Below are positions 6,123 to 12,217 of a stretch of 13,463 nt of DNA, piece after piece. The position numbers and the translations under genes were made by a program. This DNA is from an uncultured Thermoleophilia bacterium (GTDB taxonomy: Bacteria > Actinomycetota > Thermoleophilia > Gaiellales > F1-60-MAGs149): the NCBI GenBank assembly GCA_902806305.1, contig CADCWC010000465.1, positions 1-13,463 of the forward strand. Reading direction: 5' to 3'. Position 1 is the first letter of the stretch. Each line of letters opens with the position of its first letter. The notes below the pieces were generated by a model. The model was not told the DNA's origin. It saw only the letters and a program-made list of their open reading frames with translations, and did no database searches.

Positions 6123-7850
6123 CTACTCCGCTCCGTCGGCAGGCGCCAGAGCGACGCGCCCGCGCTCGGACTCGATGCGCTCGACCCGGACCTCGACGGG
6201 GTCGCCGAGCCGGTAGCGGAAGCCGCTCGACCGGCCCACGAGCGCCGTCCCGCGGTCGTTCAGGTCGTACCAGTCCCGGCCGAGCCGCCGGACCGGCAGG
6301 AACCCCTCGAAGACGCCCCCGAAGCGGACGAAGAGGCCAGACCCGATCAGTCCGATGACCTCGCCCGCGAACGTCTCGTCGCGGTCTGCGGGCAACCGGT
6401 CCTCGAGCAGGCGCGCCAGGCAGATCCGCTCACCGTCCCGCTCGAGCGTCGCGGCTTCCCGCTCCCGTTCGGAGAGCGCGACCGCGAGGTCGCCGAGGTC
6501 CTCGCCCGCGGCCGGCGGTCCGACCCCGAGGCCGTCGAGCAGGGCACGGTGGACGACGAGGTCCGGGTAGCGACGGATCGGTGAGGTGAAGTGGCAGTAG
6601 GCAGGCGACGCGAGCCCGGCGTGGCTCCGGAGGTCGGGGTCGTAACGCGCCCGCTGCAGCGCCCGGAGGATCATCGTCGACCACGCCTCGGCGCCGTGGC
6701 CGCGCTGCCGCGCGTAGGCGAGCGTCGTTCCGGCGACACGACCGACGGCGGCCGCAGCCTCGCTCGGGCCGAGCACGTCGGGCAGCGGTGGCGTCGGCAC
6801 GCCGAGGTCGGCGAGCGCGTCGTAGAGGCGCTCCACCGACTCGGGGTCCGGCGGCTCGTGAGCCCGGAACAGGGCGGGACGACGGCGGCGGGTCAGCTCG
6901 GCCGCCACCGCCTCGTTGGCGAGGACCATCAGCTCCTCGACGAGCGCGTGGGCGCGGGGCTCCGCCACCGTGCGGGCGTCGACGACGCGGCCGTCCACGA
7001 GCTCGAGCTCGAGCTCGGGACGGTCGAGCGCGAGCGCACCGCGCCGGCCGCGGGCGGCGCGGAGGTCGTGGGCCAGCGCGTCGGCGTCCGCGAGAGCCAG
7101 GCGCAGGTCGGGCTCGCACGGCGCGCCGTCCGTCAGGACGGCCTCGACCTCGTCGTAGGAGAACCGGCGCCGCGAGACGATCTGCGCCCGGGAGAACGAC
7201 GGGCGCCCGACCCGTCGGTCGGGCCCGATCGGGAGCTCCACGGTGACGACGTCGCGCGGCCTGCCGGGGACGAGGCTGCACCGGCCCGACGCGAGCGCCT
7301 GCGGGAGCATCGGGTCGACGCGGCCCGGGAGGTACACGGAGAACCCCCGACGGCGCGCCTCCTCGTCGACCGGCCCGGCGAGGGGGACGACCGCGGCGAC
7401 GTCGGCGATGTGCACCAGCACGCGCAGGCCGTCCCCGTGGCGCTCCACGGTCAGGGCGTCGTCGTGGTCCTTGGCCGTGCCCGGGTCGACGGTGAAGGCC
7501 GGCCGGTCGCGGAGGTCGCGCCGGTCGCCCGTCGGTGGCGGCGGGTCGGGCGACAGACGACCGACGGCGTCCTCCACGGCCGCGGGGAACGCGCGCGCGG
7601 CTCCTGCCTGCCCCGCGAGCGCCCGGAGCACCACGTCGATGTCGTCCGGATCGCCGAGCCGCTCCACCACCCGCCCGCGACTGCCGCCGCGGGCGGGCGC
7701 GACCAGGACGAGCTCACCCGCCTCGGCCGGCGTGCCGCCACGGCGGCCGAGCGTGATCGGCAGCCCCGGCTCGAAGTAGGGCTCGGCGACGAGGAAGCGA
7801 CCGCGCCGCGTCACCAGGCAGGCGACGAGCGCCGCGTCGTCCGCGCTCAA
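6123..7850 (-). CDS. rnr: RNase R/RNase II-family 3'-5' exoribonuclease
   Basis: This processive 3'-5' exoribonuclease is 575 residues long. An N-terminal cold-shock/OB-like domain (about 8-70) leads into the RNB catalytic domain (about 115-440). The four metal-binding acids are all present in TVDPGTAKDHDD (Asp122, 128, 130, 131), and the signature CHFTSPIRRYPDL is at 419-431. A C-terminal S1 domain (about 494-571) follows. It lacks the N-terminal HTH-like domain and Lys-rich tail of E. coli RNase R, so RNase II-type specificity cannot be excluded. The start is inferred: the TTG at 7850 overlaps the protease stop (TTGA), while the frame upstream of it is shadow sequence of the protease gene. 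A GTG around 7814 is a shorter alternative. RNase R degrades nonstop mRNA with SmpB-tmRNA, which fits smpB and ssrA downstream. Confidence 0.92.
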   Translation of the reverse strand: MSADDAALVACLVTRRGRFLVAEPYFEPGLPITLGRRGGTPAEAGELVLVAPARGGSRGRVVERLGDPDDIDVVLRALAGQAGAARAFPAAVEDAVGRLSPDPPPPTGDRRDLRDRPAFTVDPGTAKDHDDALTVERHGDGLRVLVHIADVAAVVPLAGPVDEEARRRGFSVYLPGRVDPMLPQALASGRCSLVPGRPRDVVTVELPIGPDRRVGRPSFSRAQIVSRRRFSYDEVEAVLTDGAPCEPDLRLALADADALAHDLRAARGRRGALALDRPELELELVDGRVVDARTVAEPRAHALVEELMVLANEAVAAELTRRRRPALFRAHEPPDPESVERLYDALADLGVPTPPLPDVLGPSEAAAAVGRVAGTTLAYARQRGHGAEAWSTMILRALQRARYDPDLRSHAGLASPAYCHFTSPIRRYPDLVVHRALLDGLGVGPPAAGEDLGDLAVALSEREREAATLERDGERICLARLLEDRLPADRDETFAGEVIGLIGSGLFVRFGGVFEGFLPVRRLGRDWYDLNDRGTALVGRSSGFRYRLGDPVEVRVERIESERGRVALAPADGAE

Positions 7851-9073
7851 GCGTCGCGCGGCGGCGTCCGGCGGCCGGCGCGCCGCGACGGCTGCTCCGG
7901 CGGCGCGGCGCGGATCAGCGCGACGGCGTGGCCGATCGCGCGGGCGCTGCGGATCGGCTCCTGCGGCCGCACCCCCGCGCCGCTCAGGTCGCGGCCCGCG
8001 GACGTCCGGTAGTGCGACACGGTCAGCCGGAGCGCTCCCCCGCTCACCAGGGGCACGATCTCCTGCACCGACGTCTTGCCGTAGGTGCGGCTGCCGACCA
8101 CGGTCGCGCGGTGCCGCTCCTGCAGCGCCGCGGCCACGATCTCGGCGCTCGAGGCGGTCCGGCCGTCGACGGCCACGACGAGCGGCATCGTGACGTCGCC
8201 GCCGCGCGCCGCCGTGAGCCTCGCGGGCTTGGCGTGGGCGCCCGCGGTCTGCGCCACCGGCCCGCCGTCGAGGAAGACGCTGCACACGCCCACGGCCTCC
8301 TCGACGAGGCCGCCCGGGTTGCCCCGGAGGTCGAGGACGAGCCCCCGCACCTGGGCACGGCGGGCCGCGGCCAAGCGGCGCTCGACCTGGTCGGCCACGC
8401 CCGTCGAGAAGCGCTCGACGCGCACGACCATCACCCGCTCGCGGGCCGGGCCGACGACCCGGGAGTGGACCGCGGGCACGTCGACGCGGCGCCGGGTCAG
8501 CGGGATCCAGGTCTCCCGCCCGACCTTCGGCGAGCGCAGTCTGACCCGGACGCGGGAGCCGACACGACCGGTCAGACGCTGGACCGCCTCCGCCACGCCG
8601 AGGTCGGACGCCTCGCGTTCGTCGATGCCCGTGATCACGTCGCCACGTCGGATCCCGGCGGCCTGCGCCGGTGACCCCGGCTGCAGTCGCGTCACGACGA
8701 AGCCTCGCGCGCCGCTCGACAGGTGCAGGCCGACACCGCTGTAGGAACCGGCCATCGAGCGCTCGGCGACCGCGAGCTCGCCGGGCGACAGGAAGGCGGT
8801 GTACGGATCGCGCAGCCGCCGGAGCATGTCCTCGACCGAGCCGGACTCGACGACGTCGGCACCGAGCGGACGCGCGTAGCGGCGGGCGAGCAGCCTGCCG
8901 ATCTCCTCCCGGCGCGCCCGACCGACCTCGTCCGCGTCCGCCGGGACCCGCAGCGGCGGCGTGGAGCCGCCGACGAGCGTCACCTCGTCGGCGGTGCCGC
9001 CGGAGGTCGCGTAGCCGGCGGCGAACGAGGTGGCGAGTGCCCCGAGGAGGGCCATGATCGTGCGAGCTCGCAC
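7847..9073 (-). CDS. S41 carboxyl-terminal processing protease with PDZ domain
   Basis: This is a 408-residue membrane-anchored serine protease of the CtpA/Prc family, acting outside the cytoplasmic membrane. The basic start RARTI is followed by one hydrophobic anchor (about 7-21), a linker, a PDZ domain (about 105-185, with YSGVGLHL and QPGSPAQAAGIRRGDVITGID) and the S41 core. LDLRGNPGG is at 247-255. The catalytic dyad is Ser308 in TASSAEI with Lys333 in TYGKTSVQ, at the family's 25-residue spacing. The GTG at 9073 is chosen because a TATAGT box places transcription exactly at this codon; the ATG at 9055 is the alternative. The frame stays open far upstream through ftsX, but that part is shadow. 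The gene is 41 bases after ftsX and overlaps rnr by four. Position behind ftsEX suggests a role in trimming cell-wall or division proteins, which is inference. Confidence 0.93.
   Translation of the reverse strand: MRARTIMALLGALATSFAAGYATSGGTADEVTLVGGSTPPLRVPADADEVGRARREEIGRLLARRYARPLGADVVESGSVEDMLRRLRDPYTAFLSPGELAVAERSMAGSYSGVGLHLSSGARGFVVTRLQPGSPAQAAGIRRGDVITGIDEREASDLGVAEAVQRLTGRVGSRVRVRLRSPKVGRETWIPLTRRRVDVPAVHSRVVGPARERVMVVRVERFSTGVADQVERRLAAARRAQVRGLVLDLRGNPGGLVEEAVGVCSVFLDGGPVAQTAGAHAKPARLTAARGGDVTMPLVVAVDGRTASSAEIVAAALQERHRATVVGSRTYGKTSVQEIVPLVSGGALRLTVSHYRTSAGRDLSGAGVRPQEPIRSARAIGHAVALIRAAPPEQPSRRAGRRTPPRDA
9060..9073. repeat. Perfect 14-bp palindrome at the protease start
   Basis: GTGCGAGCTCGCAC (9060-9073) equals its own reverse complement. 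Its minus-strand first three bases are the GTG start codon, and it lies directly downstream of the TATAGT box. A regulator bound here would block initiation. It could also be a chance product of codons Val-Arg-Ala-Arg in GC-rich DNA. Only the symmetry is seen directly. Confidence 0.45.
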
Positions 9074-9079
9074 GAGACG

Positions 9080-9085
9080 ACTATA
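9080..9085 (-). promoter_or_regulatory. -10 box for a leaderless protease mRNA
   Basis: On the minus strand TATAGT (9085-9080) is a near-consensus -10 hexamer. Six bases separate it from the GTG at 9073, so standard spacing puts +1 on the G of the start codon. There is no Shine-Dalgarno, as expected for a leaderless transcript. No clear -35 is visible. This would let the protease be expressed independently of ftsEX. Confidence 0.6.
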
Positions 9086-9114
9086 CCCCGAGTGTCGCCC
9101 GACACCGCCGGCGG

Positions 9115-10023
9115 TCAGACGCGCAGGAACTTCCGCATCGTCAGGCCCGACCCGACGGCGCCCAGGCCGAGTCCCGCCAGCAGCAGGATGCCCGCCAGCA
9201 GCACGAGGTTCATCGACCCGGTCTCGCCGCCGTCGAAGACCCCGTCGTCGAAGGCGCGTTGCAGTGCCCGGCTCGAGACGAGCAGCAGCAGGACCGCGGC
9301 CACGGCGCCGACCGCCCCGCAGATGATGCCCTCGAGCATGAACGGCCAGCGTACGAACCAGTTCGTCGCGCCGACGAGCTTCATCACCTCCACCTCGCGC
9401 CTGCGGGCGAAGATCGAGAGCCGGATCGTGTTGCCGATCAGGAGGACGGCGGCGACGACGAGGACGAGGGCGACGAGGGCGATCACGAGCTCGATCGCGC
9501 CGGCCACCCGCAGGACGCGATCGGTCGTCTCGTCGCCGTAGTTCGGGTTCGGCAGCCCCGGCGCGGCCGCCTCCAGGCCCGGTAAGCCCTTGAACGAGGC
9601 CGCGATCGCCGGGAGGTCGTTCGCATCCCGCGCCTTCGCCTCCCACGAGGCGGGGAAGGTGCCGGGCGGGACGTACTCGAGCACCTCCGAGCCCTCGCCG
9701 AGGCGCTCCTTCATGCGCAGGTACGCGTCCTGCTTGTTCACGAACTCGACCGTGGACACGTCGACGCGCGCGTCCTTGCGGAGCTTCTGGCCGACGGCGA
9801 ACTTCTGGGGCCCCGTGGCCTTGTCGGCCATGAAGACCTGCACCGTCAGATCGCGCTTGACCGTCTCGGTGTAGTTGTAGATGTACGAGCCGAGGGTGAT
9901 CCCCACGCCCGCGAGGTAGAGCACGATCAGGACCGTGACGGTGGCCGCGAGCGTCGTGGCGAGGTTCGTGCGCAGGGAGCGCAGGGCCTCGAGCGCGAAG
10001 AAGCCGAACCGGCTCCGACTCAC
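9115..10023 (-). CDS. ftsX: Cell-division permease-like protein FtsX
   Basis: FtsX is the membrane subunit of the FtsEX complex, which couples ATP hydrolysis by FtsE to activation of peptidoglycan hydrolases outside the cell. The 302-residue length and four-helix layout are typical: TM1 about 22-46, an extracellular domain about 50-170 (VQVFMADKAT..., FVNKQDAYLRMKERLG), then TM2 about 172-197, TM3 about 225-250 and TM4 about 272-296. The cytosolic loop after TM2 contains the conserved NTIRLSIFARRREVEVMKLVGAT and NWFVRWPFMLEG. The GTG start at 10023 overlaps the ftsE stop by four bases (GTGA), the usual coupled arrangement, and gives the expected N-terminus SRSRFGFFALEALRSLR. The protease gene follows after 41 bases. 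Confidence 0.97.
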   Translation of the reverse strand: MSRSRFGFFALEALRSLRTNLATTLAATVTVLIVLYLAGVGITLGSYIYNYTETVKRDLTVQVFMADKATGPQKFAVGQKLRKDARVDVSTVEFVNKQDAYLRMKERLGEGSEVLEYVPPGTFPASWEAKARDANDLPAIAASFKGLPGLEAAAPGLPNPNYGDETTDRVLRVAGAIELVIALVALVLVVAAVLLIGNTIRLSIFARRREVEVMKLVGATNWFVRWPFMLEGIICGAVGAVAAVLLLLVSSRALQRAFDDGVFDGGETGSMNLVLLAGILLLAGLGLGAVGSGLTMRKFLRV

Positions 10024-10931
10024 GCCGTGACCTCGGCGTACCCGCCACGCCGGTCGTCGCGGACGAGCCGGCCGTCCTCGAGGGCGATCACGCGGCGGCG
10101 CATCTTGTCCACCATCTCGCGGTCGTGCGTGGCCATCACCACGGTCGTGCCGGTCCGCTGGATGCGGTACAGCAGCTGCATGATGCCGATCGACGTCTCG
10201 GGGTCGAGATTGCCGGTCGGCTCGTCGCAGATCAGGAGCGGCGGGTGGTTGACGAAGGCGCGCGCGATCGAGACGCGCTGCTGCTGGCCGCCCGACAGCT
10301 CGTGCGGGTACTTGTCGACCTTGTCGGCCAGGCCGACGAGGGCGATGATCTCGGGCACCTTGCGCTCGATCACCTCGCGGCGCTGACCCTGGACCTCGAG
10401 CGCGTACGCCACGTTCTCCGTCACGGTCCGGTTCGGCAACAGCTTGAAATCCTGGAAGACGCAGCCGATGTTGCGGCGCAGCTGGGGGATCTTCGAGCGG
10501 CGGATCTTGGCCAGGTTGCGGCCGCCGACGATGACGTTGCCCCGGGTGGCCTCGATCTCGCGGAGCAGGAGCTTCACGAACGTCGACTTGCCTGACCCCG
10601 ACGGACCGACGAGGAACACCCACTCCCCCTTGTCGATCTGGAGGTTCAGGTCCCGGATGCCGGTCACGTCGCCCGGGTAGACCTTCGTCACGTTCTCGAA
10701 GAGGATCATCGCGGCGCTCTTCGGCTGCACCGGATGGACCTCGCCCGTCGTGGGCGCGAGCGCCTCGAGCGCACGGGCGCGCCGCTCGCGCCGCTCCTCG
10801 GCCTCGCGCTCGAGTTGGACCTCGTCGCGGGTCACGACGTCGCGCAGTGCGGCGTCCGTCCGGGGGCCCGAGGACCAGGCGAACGCGTCGCCGTCCGCGA
10901 CCTCTCCGATGTCCGATTCACGCTTCAGCAT
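10020..10931 (-). CDS. ftsE: Cell-division ATP-binding protein FtsE, N-terminally extended
   Basis: FtsE is the ABC-type ATPase of FtsEX. The core begins at MILFENVTKVYPG (75 on) and has Walker A GPSGSGKST (109-117), Q-loop Gln160, signature LSGGQ (212-216), Walker B LLICDEP (232-238) and H-loop His269. FtsE is normally about 230 residues and starts at the equivalent of Met75. Here the frame continues 74 codons upstream to an ATG at 10931. The extension is charged and helix-prone (LEREAEERRERRARALEAL) and keeps coding-type third positions. A TTGACC-N18-TACCCT promoter would start transcription about 30 bases before this ATG. The start at 10709 would need a roughly 250-base leader, so I prefer the long form. 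Neither start has a strong Shine-Dalgarno. The gene overlaps ftsX by four bases. Confidence 0.93.
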   Translation of the reverse strand: MLKRESDIGEVADGDAFAWSSGPRTDAALRDVVTRDEVQLEREAEERRERRARALEALAPTTGEVHPVQPKSAAMILFENVTKVYPGDVTGIRDLNLQIDKGEWVFLVGPSGSGKSTFVKLLLREIEATRGNVIVGGRNLAKIRRSKIPQLRRNIGCVFQDFKLLPNRTVTENVAYALEVQGQRREVIERKVPEIIALVGLADKVDKYPHELSGGQQQRVSIARAFVNHPPLLICDEPTGNLDPETSIGIMQLLYRIQRTGTTVVMATHDREMVDKMRRRVIALEDGRLVRDDRRGGYAEVTA

Positions 10932-10968
10932 GGGCGATGCCCGCGAGAGCGCCCGCGGTCGGCGGTAG

Positions 10969-10998
10969 AGGGTAGCGAGCGGGGACGGCGAGGGTCAA
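10969..10998 (-). promoter_or_regulatory. Promoter of the ftsEX block
   Basis: On the minus strand TTGACC (10998-10993) and TACCCT (10974-10969) are separated by 18 bases, the best -35/-10 pair in the window. The predicted start near 10962 leaves a leader of about 31 bases before the ATG at 10931. It lies in the 112-base gap after prfB and therefore separates ftsEX from the cfa-prfB unit. Confidence 0.6.
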
Positions 10999-11003
10999 AT
11001 CCG

Positions 11004-11021
11004 GGTCCGCCCGGGTGGACC
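11004..11021. repeat. 18-bp near-perfect palindrome upstream of the ftsE promoter
   Basis: GGTCCGCCCGGGTGGACC is palindromic except for one symmetric G/T position, which can form a G-U pair in RNA. It lies five bases upstream of the TTGACC -35 box, in the place of an activator or repressor site. As RNA it could also add to termination behind prfB. Which role applies, if any, is not decided by the sequence. Confidence 0.45.
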
Positions 11022-11025
11022 TTCG

Positions 11026-11040
11026 CCGGCGCGGCGCCGG
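11026..11040 (-). terminator. Short GC hairpin after prfB
   Basis: CCGGCG (11026-11031), loop CGG, CGCCGG (11035-11040) forms a 6-bp all-GC stem four bases beyond the prfB stop codon on the minus strand. No T-tract follows. With the neighbouring 18-bp palindrome it may end the cfa-prfB transcript before the ftsE promoter. This is a positional inference. Confidence 0.4.
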
Positions 11041-11043
11041 ACC

Positions 11044-12217
11044 CTACTCGCCGGGCGCGTGACCGCCGTTCGGACCCGGGACGACCTCCCGCCGGCGGCG
11101 CGCGTCGTCCGTCGCACGCCCGAGCAGGTAGGCGTGGATGAAGGGGTCGAGGTCGCCGTCGAGGACCGCCTGCGCGTTGCCCTCCTTCAGCTCCGTGCGG
11201 TGGTCGTTGACGATCGTGTACGGGTGCAGCACGTACGAGCGGATCTGGCTGCCGAAGGAGATGTCCTGCGCCTCGCCGCGCTCCTTGGCGATCTCCGCCT
11301 CCCGCAGCTTGATCTCACGCTCGAGCAGGCGGCTCTTGAGCGCCCGCATGGCCGTCTCCTTGTTCTGCGTCTGCGAGCGCTCGTTCTGGCACTGCACGAC
11401 CGTGCCGGTCGGCAGGTGCGTGATGCGGACGGCCGAGTCGGTCTTGTTGACGTGCTGCCCGCCCGCGCCGGAGGCCCGGTAGGTGTCGATCCGCAGGTCC
11501 TTCTCGTCGATGTCGACGTGCACGTCGTCGTCGATCCAGGGCGCGAGCTCGACGCCCGCGAAGGCCGTGTGCCGCCGGTGGGCGTTGTCGAACGGCGACT
11601 GCCGCACGAGGCGGTGGACGCCCCGCTCGGCCTGCATGATCCCGTAGGCGTTCTCGCCGTTCAGGACGAACGTCGCCGACTTCAGGCCCGCCTCCTCACC
11701 GGGCGTGGCCTCGATCAGCTCGGCCTTGAACTGGCGCCGCTCGGCCCAGCGCAGGTACATGCGCAGGACCATCTCGGCCCAGTCCTGGGCGTCGGTGCCG
11801 CCGGCGCCGGCGTTGACCGTGACGACCGCCGGACCGACGTCGTACTCGCCGGTGAAGATCGCCGCCTCCTGCAGCTCGTCGATCTCGCGCCGGGCCCGCT
11901 CGACCGAGGCGGCGAGCTCGCTCGCCATGGCGGGCTCGTCCGCCACCAGCTCCAGCATCTCGGGGAGCTCCTCGAGCTCCGTCTCGAGGCGGCGGTAGAG
12001 CTCGAGCCGCCGTCCCTTCTGGGCGCGCGTCGCGGCGAGCTTGGCGGCGCGGCGGGCGTCGTCCCAGACGCCGGGCGCGCCGAGCTCCTCGTCGAGCTCG
12101 GCTACCTCACGCTGCAGGCGATCGGGGTCAAAGATAGTCACGGACCCAGACGAGCCGGGCCCTCAACTCCTGGACGGCGCCCGCAAGCTCCTCGGGGTGC
12201 TGCATCTCATTCGCCAT
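11044..12217 (-). CDS. prfB: Peptide chain release factor 2, with programmed +1 frameshift
   Basis: RF2 releases peptides at UGA and UAA codons. The gene is in two frames. Frame one runs from the ATG at 12217 for 29 codons (MANEMQHPEELAGAV..., ending RDYL) to an in-frame TGA at 12130-12128. Frame two continues from GAC at 12129 to the TAG at 11044, so skipping one T yields about 390 residues. The family tripeptide is SPF (207-209 in the fused protein), which marks RF2, not RF1. The catalytic GGQ is at 252-254, within two residues of the E. coli positions. GGAG five bases before the ATG is a fair Shine-Dalgarno. The ATG overlaps the upstream methyltransferase stop by one base (TGATG). A GTG at 12141 gives an uninterrupted frame but would lose the conserved N-terminal helix and is not the start. 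The tail beyond the usual end is Arg/Gly/Pro-rich. Confidence 0.95.
12127..12133 (-). other. RF2 autoregulatory +1 frameshift site (CTT TGA C)
   Basis: On the minus strand TAT-CTT-TGA-C is identical to the slippery sequence of E. coli prfB. Low RF2 makes UGA decoding slow and allows the CUU-bound tRNA to slip to UUU, so RF2 controls its own synthesis. The UGA is codon 30 here, against codon 26 in E. coli. The AGGGGG element that stimulates slippage three bases before CUU in E. coli is not present; the bases there read CCGTGAC TAT. Confidence 0.9.

Noticed and set aside
7000..7022. Short GAGCTC/CTCGAG tandem pattern in the RNase gene
   Set aside because: It encodes an alternating Leu-Glu run inside an intact domain, with no sign of a mobile or regulatory repeat.
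6591..8012. 473-codon plus-strand frame opposite the RNase gene
   Set aside because: It is fully antisense to rnr and the end of the protease gene, both of which have catalytic motifs. Its composition is that of a shadow frame.
7851..8285. Upstream extension of the RNase R frame by 145 codons
   Set aside because: This part is the protease gene read in another frame and is almost wholly Arg/Ala/Gly/Pro. RNase R similarity begins only after the TTG at 7850.
9074..10048. Upstream extension of the protease frame through ftsX
   Set aside because: The extension is a shadow of ftsX with Arg/Gly-rich composition. The anchor helix and the TATAGT promoter fix the start at 9073 or 9055.
10024..10623. 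Upstream extension of the ftsX frame
   Set aside because: It is an out-of-frame reading of ftsE. FtsX homology starts exactly at the GTG that overlaps the ftsE stop.
12139..12141. GTG at 12141 as the prfB start
   Set aside because: It removes the conserved N-terminal segment and lies inside the frameshift leader. The ATG at 12217 has a Shine-Dalgarno, and the slippery site explains the frame change.
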